A stretch of 64,000 nucleotides of DNA from Methanimicrococcus blatticola (GCF_004363215.1 NZ_SNYS01000007.1:124001-188000), one strand, 5' to 3'. Counted from the first letter of the stretch, positions 43,889-52,101 are shown. Numbers and translations: made by a program. The notes: generated from the sequence alone by a model not told the origin.

Positions 43889-44251
43889 TCAGTTTTTGAG
43901 AGCGGCAGCCTTCTGTGCGACATCGTCAACCAATTCGGATGCTTTGCCTGCGTCTGTGATTGCGACAGCGGCGCAGCCGACGGTGAGACCGCATGCGGCA
44001 CCGAGGTCTTTCTGTTCTTTAACGAAAATATATGCGGCACCCTTTTCTTCACAGAGCGGGCCGAGGTGAGCAATGATTTCAACGGGTTCAACGTTTTCAG
44101 CAATGACAACGAGCTTTGCAGTTCCTCTTTCGATGGTTTTGGTTGCTTCGTTGGTGCCTTTCTTAATTTTACCGCCGTCTCTTGCTGCTTCCACAGCTTC
44201 TAATGCGCTCTTTTGAAGTTCTTCAGGGGCTTCGAATTTTGCAATTGCCAT
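43889..44251 (-). CDS. rpl7ae: Ribosomal protein L7Ae
   Basis: A 120-residue kink-turn-binding protein of the 50S subunit that is also a core part of box C/D and H/ACA RNPs and of archaeal RNase P. Recognition residues lie in [27 protein letters not shown], and the C-terminal loop [16 protein letters not shown] contacts the kink. GGAG stands ten bases before the ATG at 44251; an upstream TTG in frame is too close. It heads the operon and has a leader of about 195 bases with a kink-turn-like hairpin, which suggests autoregulation. Confidence 0.96.
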   Translation of the reverse strand: MAIAKFEAPEELQKSALEAVEAARDGGKIKKGTNEATKTIERGTAKLVVIAENVEPVEIIAHLGPLCEEKGAAYIFVKEQKDLGAACGLTVGCAAVAITDAGKASELVDDVAQKAAALKN

Positions 44252-44332
44252 ATAAATCAATCTCCTTCAAGCCGGCAGTTTTTCAGAATTAACGTTTGAG
44301 AGGCAAAGCCTGCACAAAACGAAAAAGAGAAA

Positions 44333-44363
44333 ACAACTCCCAACTTTCATTATTCATAGTTGT
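44333..44363 (-). promoter_or_regulatory. Kink-turn-like hairpin in the L7Ae leader
   Basis: On the lower strand the 31-mer folds as ACAAC/GUUGU C-stem, a three-base bulge UAU, tandem GA/GA sheared pairs, an A-G and a U-G pair, then AAU/GUU closing a GAAA tetraloop. The A-G pair after the tandem GA pairs also occurs in the classic Kt-7. It ends 82 bases before the L7Ae ATG. Confidence 0.65.
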
Positions 44364-44470
44364 TTTATTGACTAAAATCTTGAATCGTAATTGAATTTGC
44401 TTAATTGATTTAAGCATCTGTAATCGAAATCAAGTCTCAGATTAAAACAGATTTTAGAGGCAAATATCGG

Positions 44471-44477
44471 ATATAAA
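44471..44477 (-). promoter_or_regulatory. TATA box of the L7Ae operon
   Basis: Lower strand AGAAACC-TTTATAT, a good BRE plus TATA match. Transcription would start near 44447, giving a leader of about 195 bases. Confidence 0.55.
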
Positions 44478-44514
44478 GGTTTCTGAAAAACTGATTTTGT
44501 TTTTTAAATCATTT

Positions 44515-44562
44515 AAATTCTTGTTTAATTAAATTCTTGTTTAATCAAACTCTTGTTTAATC
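44515..44562. repeat. Three 16-bp direct repeats upstream of the L7Ae promoter
   Basis: AAATTCTTGTTTAATT and two near-identical copies in tandem, 37 bases beyond the TATA box. Confidence 0.85.
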
Positions 44563-44600
44563 ATGATACCAAATATCTTCATTTTTCAATAGTAAAAACA

Positions 44601-44786
44601 AACCGCTTACACTTTTTAAAAATAAAAATCAAACAGCTCACACTTTTCAAAAATAAAAATCAAACAGCTCACACTTTTCAAAAATAAAAATCAAACAGCT
44701 CACACTTTTCAAAAATAAAAATCAAATTGCTTACACTTTTCAAAAATAAAAATCAAACAGCTTACGCTTTTTCAAAAAATAAAAAC
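44601..44786. repeat. Six-copy 31-bp tandem repeat
   Basis: The unit begins AAACAGCTCACACTTTTC and continues AAAAATAAAAATC. Copies 2-4 (44631-44723) are identical; copies 1, 5 and 6 differ at a few bases. There are no spacers between units, so it is not a CRISPR array. It lies between the end of the anchored protein gene and the L7Ae promoter. Confidence 0.9.
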
Positions 44787-44816
44787 AAAAAAGAATCCGC
44801 TCCTTTCGGAACGGAA
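44782..44816 (-). terminator. Hairpin terminator after the anchored protein gene
   Basis: TCCG-TCC arms pair with GGA-CGGA; lower-strand continuation TTCTTTTTTG. Confidence 0.6.
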
Positions 44817-44849
44817 AGCAAAAATAAATTAAATATTAATAAAATCCGA

Positions 44850-45782
44850 TCAGGCGGTGCTGTTTGCCTGCTTTGTATGAGTGGAAATCAACTGGTACAA
44901 AGCATTTGTATCTTTCATGAAAGTTGTGTAGTCGGAACCGTCAACATATGTTTTCATGACATTGCCTTCTTCGGTGATGGTGAATTCAACACCTTCAGTC
45001 GCGTTTGCCGCGAGATTGCGGACATCCTGCTTCATGGCGTCATTCGGGTTGAGAATGATGGATTCCAACTGGAAAGCAAGCGTGAATGTCGTTGTGTTGA
45101 CATATTGGGACGAGCGCTGATAATATTTGTCATAGTCGCTGCCGTCATTTGCTTTGTAAACGATGATTTCATCATAGGTTTCCGTATCGTCGGCGTGAGC
45201 CAAAATGTCGTTCAAATTTGTAGAACCGGACGCTTTGCCTTCGAAAACGTCAACAGCTTTCTTGGCCAAAGTGTTTTCAGTGTAATTGAAGAAAGAAGCG
45301 ATAACAATCGGACTGCCTGCAATAACACGCTGGTACGGGCTGATAAAGACAATGTTGTATCCTTCATAATCATCGTATTGCGGTTTGCTGTTGTTGATGA
45401 CCATGCTGACGTTGCTTTCATTCTCAACCGGATAATATTCCAACATTCCGGTTTGGTAAGAAGCGGTCATCACTTTAGAAGAAACGGCTCCCGGGAAATT
45501 TTCCTGAACCTTTTGATCAATTGTATCATTGCTGTAGATTTTAAGAATATTAATGCTCAAAACACCTTCAGGGACATGCTGTGCGCCGTCTTTTGCATTC
45601 TTAAACGTAAAATTTGTGTGCGTTCCGGGAATATCTGTGAAAGGATATTCTGTTGTTGTGTTATCGTCGCCGGTTAAACTGTCCCAGCCGTAAAGAATTC
45701 CGACAAAAACGGCGGAGCCGACCATGATAAGGATGGCGAAAATGGCACCGAATTTAATCCATTTGTTTTTTTCTTCTTGCAT
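44850..45782 (-). CDS. Membrane-anchored extracellular protein of unknown function
   Basis: A 310-residue protein with a short cytoplasmic N tail (MQEEKNKWIK), one hydrophobic anchor at about 11-33, and a large outside domain with many NxT/S sites (for example NTTT, NFTF, NESNVS, NNS, NYTENT). The outside part looks beta-rich, contains no Cys and no catalytic motif that I recognise. Probably an S-layer-side or cell-surface lipoprotein-like protein typical of Methanosarcinales, but no family can be named. Own promoter, own terminator. Confidence 0.7.
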   Translation of the reverse strand: MQEEKNKWIKFGAIFAILIMVGSAVFVGILYGWDSLTGDDNTTTEYPFTDIPGTHTNFTFKNAKDGAQHVPEGVLSINILKIYSNDTIDQKVQENFPGAVSSKVMTASYQTGMLEYYPVENESNVSMVINNSKPQYDDYEGYNIVFISPYQRVIAGSPIVIASFFNYTENTLAKKAVDVFEGKASGSTNLNDILAHADDTETYDEIIVYKANDGSDYDKYYQRSSQYVNTTTFTLAFQLESIILNPNDAMKQDVRNLAANATEGVEFTITEEGNVMKTYVDGSDYTTFMKDTNALYQLISTHTKQANSTA

Positions 45783-45953
45783 AATTACACCTTAATAAAA
45801 AATGAATTTGAAAAATTTGAAAAATAATGAAAGCCTCGAATCAAGTTGAATAAACCTTTCACCCATGTAAACTATACAGCAAAATCATTTTTCTCCTATA
45901 AAAATATTGACTTGTGAAAAACAATAAAAAGAGACTCCGACAAGAGTTAATGA

Positions 45954-45983
45954 TGAAAAATAAAAAGGGGGGAATTATTCCCC
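45954..45983 (-). terminator. Terminator hairpin over the aldolase stop
   Basis: GGGGAA-TTA-TTCCCC includes the stop codon; the lower strand continues CCTTTTTATTTTTC. Confidence 0.65.
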
Positions 45984-46901
45984 TTTGTAGATTTGAATGG
46001 CTTCTTCAATCGGAACGCGTTTGATGGTCAGCGCGTTGATGGCATTGCACATGCGGACAGCTTCATCCAACGGTTTTTGGTGAATGTTTCTGCCGGTTGC
46101 GTTTCCTGCGGCTCCGCTGACGTTTAACTGTTTGTACAATTCTCTTAAGAAATCTTCGGGAGCGGCGTTGGATCCGCCGGCGCAGACGACTTTTGTTCTG
46201 CCTGCTGCCTGAACCGCTTCTTTGAGCAAAATCGCAGAGTCCTGTCCGTCTTTTGAGCGCGGCGCGTTGACTTTAACAAAATCAGAGTTCAAACAAGCAG
46301 CGACGCCGGTTGCGCCTGCGATGAGATGAGCGTCTTTTTCATCAATCACAGCTTGGCCGCGGGGATAAATCCATAAAACGGTGAGGAGACCGAATCTGTG
46401 GCATTCGTAAATCAGTTGCGCGGCTTCGGCAAGCATGTCGGATTCATATTCGCTGCCGAGATAAATGGTGTAGCCGACACCGACAATGTTGAGGCCGCTG
46501 TTTTCTTTAAATTCCATCAGCTGGTCAACGCTGTACAATTGACCGCTGTAAGGATCGGCTTGTGAGGTTTTGACGAGATGTGTTTTAGAATTCATTTTGA
46601 CCAAATAGGCCAAGTCGGGATAATCCATGCCGTAGCGTGCGATTAATCCGAGCTGCGTTGCGAAAACACCGATTTCGGCATTTTGCGCGATTCTGAATAA
46701 GTGTTCGGGATCGTTGTCTTCTGCGGGAATATCATCGCCGTAAAAGTCATCGTTTAAGTGTTCAATTTTCTGGTCGCCTGCAAAAAGCATTAAACGGCCT
46801 GTGTTTTGTGTTGCGCGGAGATAATTGGCGATATAATCATCACGAAAATCAGCGAGCACATCTAACGGAACTAAAACGTCTTTCTCTGTTATCATAAACA
46901 T
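45975..46901 (-). CDS. DhnA-type class I aldolase (archaeal FBP aldolase family)
   Basis: A 308-residue TIM-barrel aldolase of COG1830, the archaeal class I fructose-bisphosphate aldolase/DhnA family. Landmarks are LMLFAGDQKIEHLN near the N terminus, LAYLVKMNSKTHL, VLWIYPRGQAV, DFVKVNAPRSKDG (Schiff-base Lys region) and VVCAGGSN with GAAGNATGRNIHQ at the phosphate site. The reaction could be FBP cleavage or a related aldol step such as in aromatic precursor synthesis. GAGGT five bases before the ATG at 46901 is preferred over the TTG at 46913. Confidence 0.85.
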   Translation of the reverse strand: MFMITEKDVLVPLDVLADFRDDYIANYLRATQNTGRLMLFAGDQKIEHLNDDFYGDDIPAEDNDPEHLFRIAQNAEIGVFATQLGLIARYGMDYPDLAYLVKMNSKTHLVKTSQADPYSGQLYSVDQLMEFKENSGLNIVGVGYTIYLGSEYESDMLAEAAQLIYECHRFGLLTVLWIYPRGQAVIDEKDAHLIAGATGVAACLNSDFVKVNAPRSKDGQDSAILLKEAVQAAGRTKVVCAGGSNAAPEDFLRELYKQLNVSGAAGNATGRNIHQKPLDEAVRMCNAINALTIKRVPIEEAIQIYKGE

Positions 46902-47121
46902 CTTCAACCTCAAGTCTAAGAATCGAAATAGAAATAGAAAATTTTGAGATATGGACTAAAGGAAGATTAGATTATTAAGGTTTTGGAAAAAAGAATAAAA
47001 GAGAAGCGCCGCCGATAAATCCAAATTTATTTCAAACGACAAAGATTAAACATTATTAAAATTGATGAAAGCTGTTGAATTAAAACTGCCGAAAGCTGCT
47101 GAATTAAAGCCACGGAAGCGT

Positions 47122-47661
47122 TTAAGGCGCCGTGCTTTTGTCGGGCACAAACAAATGAGACATATCAACGGATTCATGTTCAAGCAATTTAATTTTTTTA
47201 TCAATGCCGCCGGCGTATCCTGTCAGGCTGCCGTTTGATCCGACAACGCGGTGGCAGGGAATAATAATCGAGATGGGATTATGACCCACTGCGCCCCCGA
47301 TTGCCTGCCCCGACATGCTTGCTTTATTCATGCGGACGGCAACAATTTTTCCGATTTCGCCGTAAGTCATGACTTCGCCGTACGGAATTTCACACAAAAC
47401 ATCCCATACCGCCTGACGAAACGGCGTGCCTTGAGGAGATAACGGTAATTCGGAGACGAACGGTTTTTGACCGGCAAAATATTTGTCCAGCCAATTTCGG
47501 GCAGCGGCAAATACCGGCAAATCCGGATTTTCAATCAATTCTTCCGTCACGGTTCCGGCAAAATATTTTTGTCCTTCAATCCATAAACCGATTAAATGAT
47601 CACCGTCGCTTGCAAGCGTAATTAAACCGAAGGGGGAGGGGTATTGCGCTGAATAAAACAT
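47122..47661 (-). CDS. ogt: Methylated-DNA--protein cysteine methyltransferase
   Basis: A 179-residue suicide repair protein that takes methyl groups from O6-methylguanine. The acceptor Cys is in IIIPCHRVVGS, preceded by the helix-turn-helix GTPFRQAVWDVLCEIPYGEVMTYGEI and followed by GYAGGIDKKIKLLEHE. The N-terminal domain is short but present. GGAAG seven bases before the ATG at 47661 supports this start over an earlier frame opening at 47700. Confidence 0.94.
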   Translation of the reverse strand: MFYSAQYPSPFGLITLASDGDHLIGLWIEGQKYFAGTVTEELIENPDLPVFAAARNWLDKYFAGQKPFVSELPLSPQGTPFRQAVWDVLCEIPYGEVMTYGEIGKIVAVRMNKASMSGQAIGGAVGHNPISIIIPCHRVVGSNGSLTGYAGGIDKKIKLLEHESVDMSHLFVPDKSTAP

Positions 47662-47844
47662 ATTTTTCTTCCTTATTGAATATTTGACAATGTTTTGCAA
47701 AGTTTATAGTTTGTTGTATTTATAAAAAAAGGCAGATCAGTTATGGAAATAAAATAAGATCAATAAAGAGAGGATGAAAAATCATTTGCAGAAGAAGACA
47801 AAATCATCTAAGAGGGAGATAAATTTTAAAAAAGAAAGAATAAG

Positions 47845-47917
47845 CGCCGCCTACAGGGCTCGAACCTGTGACATTCTGGTTAACAGCCAGACACTCTACC
47901 ATCTGAGTTAAGGCGGC
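47845..47917 (-). tRNA. tRNA-Asn (GTT), copy 1
   Basis: Seventy-three nt. Acceptor GCCGCCU/AGGCGGC, anticodon stem UCUGG/CCAGA, anticodon GUU, T arm ACAGG/CCUGU, G73. No intron, no CCA. Confidence 0.96.
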
Positions 47918-48053
47918 ATAAGCCGATTTGAAAGATTGTTGTATTGTATATAAATTTTATGACCGAATTGGTTTGAATTTGTTTTCGGATAAACGTTGTA
48001 TTACCAACAGTTATAATTCATACATTTCATTATGAGTATATAAGGTTTTTGAG

Positions 48054-48126
48054 TGGGCCTGACAGGATTTGAACCAGTGACCGCTCGGTTATGAGCCGAG
48101 CACTCTAACCGCTGAGTTACAGGCCC
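48054..48126 (-). tRNA. tRNA with anticodon CAT (elongator Met or Ile2)
   Basis: Seventy-three nt. Acceptor GGGCCUG/CAGGCCC, anticodon stem CUCGG/CCGAG, anticodon CAU, A73. The T stem ACUGG/CCUGU has a U-U mismatch. The GGGCC acceptor and the presence of tiaS in the window make the Ile2 (agmatidine-modified) identity possible, but elongator Met cannot be excluded from sequence. Confidence 0.93.
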
Positions 48127-48304
48127 GTGTTGCAACGTATTAAAACAATACATTGGATAGCGTTTTGACATTAAAATACTTTCGAAAAACTGAGCAGAAT
48201 TTTTAAAAAATTTTTAAAAATGATTTGAAACAAACAAATTCATCATAAATCATAATAAAATTAAAAATAATGAAAGAATAACGAAAATATATTAAAACAC
48301 GAAG

Positions 48305-48377
48305 CGCCGCCTACAGGGCTCGAACCTGTGACATTCTGGTTAACAGCCAGACACTCTACCATCTGAGTTAAGGCGGC
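48305..48377 (-). tRNA. tRNA-Asn (GTT), copy 2
   Basis: Identical in all 73 bases to the copy at 47845-47917; flanking sequence differs outside the gene. Both lie on the lower strand either side of the CAT tRNA. Confidence 0.96.
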
Positions 48378-48514
48378 TCACGTTCTTGAAGCGAAATATT
48401 CAAAGCGTCCGATTATATTTAAACATTTTGAAAAAAGAAAGCGTATTCAATTGGAAAAAGAATCAAAAAACAAAAAACAAAAAACAAAAACCATTTTAAA
48501 TTCAGACTTAAAAC

Positions 48515-48975
48515 CCAAAGCAACCGCCCGCTAATTTACGTTCCGAACTGAGCGAAGCGAAGAGAGGAACGGAAATTAGCGGATTCGTACCCAGCCGATA
48601 CAGCAAAAATGAAAAAACGCTTTTTATTCAAATTTTGCTGCCCGCATTTGCTTTGTTCTTGTTTCAGTCTTGCTGCGTGTCTGTTTTGCTGCGTGTATCT
48701 GTTTTGCTGCGTGTCTGTTTTGCTGCGTGTATCTGTTTTGCTGCGTGTGTCTGCTCTTTCTTAGAACACCCGTTCGCTTGCGCGAACGGATCCGCTGCCA
48801 CCTTACGGTTTATGTTGCCGCTGCTACCTTACGGTTTGTGTTGCCGCCGCTACCTTACGGTTTGTGTTGCCGCTGCTACCTCCCATTTGTGTTTACCGCG
48901 GCAACACCTGCCGCGCGCGAACGGCACAAATTTAAAAAAGAAATAAAAAACGAACCCTGCGTTTTAACAAAAAAT
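48515..48975 (+). repeat. Element A, copy 2
   Basis: Hairpin CCGCTAATTT...AAATTAGCGG at 48528-48582, shared segment CAGCCGATACAGCAAAAATG, five tandem TTTTGCTGCGTGT units at 48668-48752, palindrome CCGTTCGC-TTGC-GCGAACGG at 48770-48789, four 24-bp units (CCGCTGCTACCTTACGGTTT) at 48793-48890, GCCGCGCGCGAACGG, and GAACCCTGCGTTTTAA at the end. Cys/Leu-rich frames that cross it are products of the repeats, not genes. Confidence 0.85.
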
Positions 48976-49035
48976 GAAAACGGAATCACGTTTTTTTAAA
49001 AAGAAAAATAAAGTCTGAGTTTTTGTTTTTATTCC

Positions 49036-50139
49036 TCAAACCTCAATCAATTCATATTCATGCGTCCCGAGTCCGATTTCTTCGCCGTATTCGATTTGGC
49101 GCCAACCGTTGACATCTTTCCAAACGCCTTTGAATTTGTCTTCACCGGGATTGTGATTGTGCCTCAATTTGCTGTTTTCAAAACCAATGCTTTGGTTGAC
49201 TAAATCATAACAGGCTTGATCCAATGCAATCGGATCATCGGATGCCAAAATGCCGATGTCGGGAACAATCGGCGCGTCACTCCAGGAAGCGCAGTCGCAA
49301 TCGGGCGTCACGTCCATTACAAAAGTCATGTAACAGACTTTTCCTTTTTTATTTTTCACGGCGCCGTAAGCATATTCGGTCATGCGGTCGATGAATGCGG
49401 GCACACGACCCCAGTCATGGAAAATCGCGTCTTCCGGACAAATCATGCAATGACCGCAGCTGAGACAGGTCGCGCCGATGATGTGCGCGCCGTTGTCCGT
49501 CATCTCAATTGAGTTTGCCGGACAAGCGTCCATGCATGCGCCGCAGGAGGTGCATTTGTCGGGATTGACTTCCGGCTGAGCCGCTTCATGCTGCTCCCAT
49601 TTGCCGCGAACAGAAGCGCATCCCATCGCCAAATTTTTCACCGCGCCGCCGAAGCCGGACATGATGTGTCCTTTGAAGTGCGTCAAAACAACCATAGCGT
49701 CAGCGTTGACGATGTCGGCTGCGATTTTGACTTCTTTGAATTCTTTCAGATTTACGGGAACGGAAATTTCGTTGTCGCCCTTTAACCCGTCAGCGATAAT
49801 GACCGGAACGCCGAGCGCCGCGTAATTAAAACCGTGAAGAAGAGCGGTTTCGATGTGGTCAGCCGCGTTTCTGCGGTAGCCGATGTAAAGCGTATTCGTA
49901 TCGGTGACGAATGGAGACGCGCCTGTTTTTTTAATGCTGTCCGTGACGGCGCGGACGAAAACCGGATTGATGTAACCGTCGTTGCCGCGCTCACCGAAAT
50001 GAAGTTTAACGGCTGTCAAATCGCCTTTTGACAACATACCGTCAAAACCGGCTGCCTTGAACAAACGTTTGATTTTACAGACTTTGCTGTCAGATGTTCG
50101 ACGCGCTCTGAAATTTGTAAAGTAAACTTTTGATGCCAT
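49036..50139 (-). CDS. DUF362 iron-sulfur protein with two 4Fe-4S motifs
   Basis: A 367-residue cytoplasmic protein of the DUF362 family. The N-terminal domain reads GDLTAVKLHFGERGNDGYINP. In the middle (about 195-235) lie two ferredoxin motifs: CTSCGACMDACP and CLSCGHCMICP, each followed by Pro, giving two 4Fe-4S clusters. The remainder matches DUF362 (FKGHIMSGFGGAVKNLAMGC). Role unknown; such proteins are common in methanogens and presumably carry electrons or help metal cofactor assembly. Own promoter. Confidence 0.9.
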   Translation of the reverse strand: MASKVYFTNFRARRTSDSKVCKIKRLFKAAGFDGMLSKGDLTAVKLHFGERGNDGYINPVFVRAVTDSIKKTGASPFVTDTNTLYIGYRRNAADHIETALLHGFNYAALGVPVIIADGLKGDNEISVPVNLKEFKEVKIAADIVNADAMVVLTHFKGHIMSGFGGAVKNLAMGCASVRGKWEQHEAAQPEVNPDKCTSCGACMDACPANSIEMTDNGAHIIGATCLSCGHCMICPEDAIFHDWGRVPAFIDRMTEYAYGAVKNKKGKVCYMTFVMDVTPDCDCASWSDAPIVPDIGILASDDPIALDQACYDLVNQSIGFENSKLRHNHNPGEDKFKGVWKDVNGWRQIEYGEEIGLGTHEYELIEV

Positions 50140-50235
50140 TATATCCCTCTCTGAATAATGATTAATGATTAAAAGAATGATAAAAATTATGATAAAAATA
50201 AAAAGATAAAAGTAAAAAGAATAAGAACAGAAAGC

Positions 50236-50937
50236 TTAAAGCCGTTTTCCTTTCAAAACGATCAGCTCTTCAAAAGAAACCTTATCTGTCCCGACGACTT
50301 CGGCAAAAAATCCGTTTTTCTTCATTTCCGCTGTAACTTCATCCAATCCCGTAATGGACGAAATGAGAAGCAAAAAGAAACCGCCGTCTTTGAGATAAGC
50401 GCCGACTTCACTTAAAAACCGGTCAATGCTGTCGCGCCCGGAAATTCCGCCGTCAAATGCATAATTAAGCATGCCGCTCACTTTTTCATCATCAGATGTC
50501 GGCAAATAAGGCGGATTAAATAAAATCATATCAAAACCGAGCGGCTGTTTTTCAAAAATTTCAAACATATCGGATTCAATCGCGCGAACGCCGTTCATTT
50601 GAGCGCAGAGGACAGCAGCCGGATTAATGTCAACTGCCGTCAGATGCAAATCAGGAATATTGTTTTGAAGAAATGCGGAAACAAACCCGGACCCGCAGCC
50701 GACTTCTAATACAAAATTTTCGTTGCCGTTTTCATTCAATTTATCAGACGATTCCCTGCCGACCACATTTGATTTATTAACAGTTTGAAATTTTGAAAAT
50801 TCAGAAACGGCACATTCCGCCATCAAAAAAGTATCTTCGGCGGGTTCGTAAACGTCTTCCAAAACAACAACTTTTGTTCCTTTGTATTCCGTTTTTGTAA
50901 CAATAACGGGCTGACACGCGGCAGTGTTTTGAGTCAT
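50236..50937 (-). CDS. HemK2/Mtq2-type protein methyltransferase
   Basis: A 233-residue SAM methyltransferase of the HemK/PrmC-like family. Motif I is LEVGCGSGFVSAFL and the catalytic NPPY motif is FNPPYLPTS. Archaeal and eukaryotic members methylate the GGQ glutamine of release factor aRF1, usually with Trm112 as partner. An Asn/Ser-rich insert (residues about 45-65) before motif I is unusual. It starts 26 bases after ksgA ends, so the two are cotranscribed, a common archaeal neighbour pair. Confidence 0.9.
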   Translation of the reverse strand: MTQNTAACQPVIVTKTEYKGTKVVVLEDVYEPAEDTFLMAECAVSEFSKFQTVNKSNVVGRESSDKLNENGNENFVLEVGCGSGFVSAFLQNNIPDLHLTAVDINPAAVLCAQMNGVRAIESDMFEIFEKQPLGFDMILFNPPYLPTSDDEKVSGMLNYAFDGGISGRDSIDRFLSEVGAYLKDGGFFLLLISSITGLDEVTAEMKKNGFFAEVVGTDKVSFEELIVLKGKRL

Positions 50938-50963
50938 TCGAATTCCGACCCCCCCTCTTGATT

Positions 50964-51830
50964 TTATGATTTTTGGCGGTAAAGCATATTTGAAAAATGT
51001 GCGATGTCTGCCGGCGACAATTCTTCGGCGCGCATGGATAAAATATCGCCGACGGTTTTATCTTGAAGTGATTCAGAAACGGCATCGTTTGCAAACGGCT
51101 GCTCATACATTGTTTCTAAAATGTCTTTCAGATTCGGCATTTCTGTTTTCAGCGGACTTCCGAGAAGTGTATTTTTGATTTTCTTCCGGCGCTGGCTGAA
51201 CAATGCTTTCGTGACCGAGAAAAAGAATATTTCATCGTCAACCGAATAAGCAGCCGGCCTCGGCTTAAGGAGAATGACTGCGGAATCCACTTTCGGCGCG
51301 GGCTCAAAAGATTCTTTCGGAACTTTCAAAATCAAAGACGCGTCTGTTTTGTATTGGACATGAACGGAGAGACGCCCGTATTCTTTGCCACCGGGTTCCG
51401 CTGTTAAACGCTGCGCGAATTCGTATTGATACATGAGAACAGCGAGATCGAAATCGTGTTTCAGAAACTTCAACGTGATGTCAGAAGAAATTGAATACGG
51501 CAGGTTGGCAACGATTTTATTGAACGGCAGATTTGATAAATCGATATCCATGACGTTTCCTTGGATGATTTCAATATTTTCGTAGACGGAAAGGCGTGAT
51601 TTGAGAACGCTGACCATTTGAGGGTCGAGTTCAATGATAATGAGTTTGGAAACGCGCGGCGCAATCCGTTCACTGAGATTACCGATGCCGCCGCCGATTT
51701 CAAGAACAATATCGGACGGTTCCAGTTGAGCAGCGTCAACAATTTCATCTAACGCAGCGGCATCCGTTAAGAAATGCTGATCCATTTTGCCGCCTTTGAC
51801 GCCGTATTCTTTGAGAATTTGATAAACCAT
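50964..51830 (-). CDS. ksgA: 16S rRNA adenine dimethyltransferase KsgA/Dim1
   Basis: A 288-residue enzyme that dimethylates the two adjacent adenosines of the 3' helix of 16S rRNA. It starts EYGVKGGKMDQHFLTD (family usual: GGKxxQHFL), followed by LEIGGGIGNLSERI (SAM loop), LDPQMVSVL, and the NLPYSISS catalytic motif. The basic C-terminal domain holds FSQRRKKIKNTLLG. Length matches archaeal Dim1. The upstream spacer 51840-51965 is composed of TTGATATTTTA-type repeats. Confidence 0.96.
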   Translation of the reverse strand: MVYQILKEYGVKGGKMDQHFLTDAAALDEIVDAAQLEPSDIVLEIGGGIGNLSERIAPRVSKLIIIELDPQMVSVLKSRLSVYENIEIIQGNVMDIDLSNLPFNKIVANLPYSISSDITLKFLKHDFDLAVLMYQYEFAQRLTAEPGGKEYGRLSVHVQYKTDASLILKVPKESFEPAPKVDSAVILLKPRPAAYSVDDEIFFFSVTKALFSQRRKKIKNTLLGSPLKTEMPNLKDILETMYEQPFANDAVSESLQDKTVGDILSMRAEELSPADIAHFSNMLYRQKS

Positions 51831-51844
51831 AATACATCTCGTTT

Positions 51845-51965
51845 TGATATTTTAAAAATGTTAACTTTGATATTTTATTTTGATATTTTATTTTGATATT
51901 TTAAAATGAATTTGAAATTTTAAAATGATATGGAAATTTTAAAATAAATTTGAAATTTTGATTAT
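51845..51965. repeat. TTTGATATTTTA simple repeat upstream of ksgA
   Basis: At least six imperfect copies of tttgatatttta and tttgaaatttta in tandem fill the space between ksgA and the next gene. AT-only; could include the ksgA promoter. Confidence 0.65.
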
Positions 51966-52023
51966 AATTCTGAATAATTTTGATTAAACTTTTGAATTTT
52001 AAAAACAGAAATAAAAGAGATCA

Positions 52024-52056
52024 AAATAAAAAGAAAACGGGTGAAAATCACCCGTT
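52024..52056 (-). terminator. Hairpin terminator after the DUF655 gene
   Basis: AACGGGTGA-AAA-TCACCCGTT is a perfect nine-base stem; the lower strand continues TTCTTTTTATTTTGA. Confidence 0.75.
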
Positions 52057-52101
52057 GTTTATTGTTGTTTTTAATATTTTTGATGTTGTTGGGAATTGAA
52101 A

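Noticed and set aside
44601-44786. CRISPR-like array of 31-bp units
   Set aside because: Units are directly adjacent with no unique spacers, AT-rich, and no cas gene is nearby. It is a tandem repeat.
46990-47110. GAAGCGCCGCC match to the tRNA-Asn 3' end before ogt
   Set aside because: Eleven bases only, no fold around it; nearby AAAGCTGTTGAATTAAA duplication is a simple repeat. Not a tRNA fragment or att site on this evidence.
48635-48999. Cys/Leu-rich ORFs in element A copy 2
   Set aside because: They arise from the tandem DNA units, lack ribosome binding sites, and the frames used differ from those open in copy 3.
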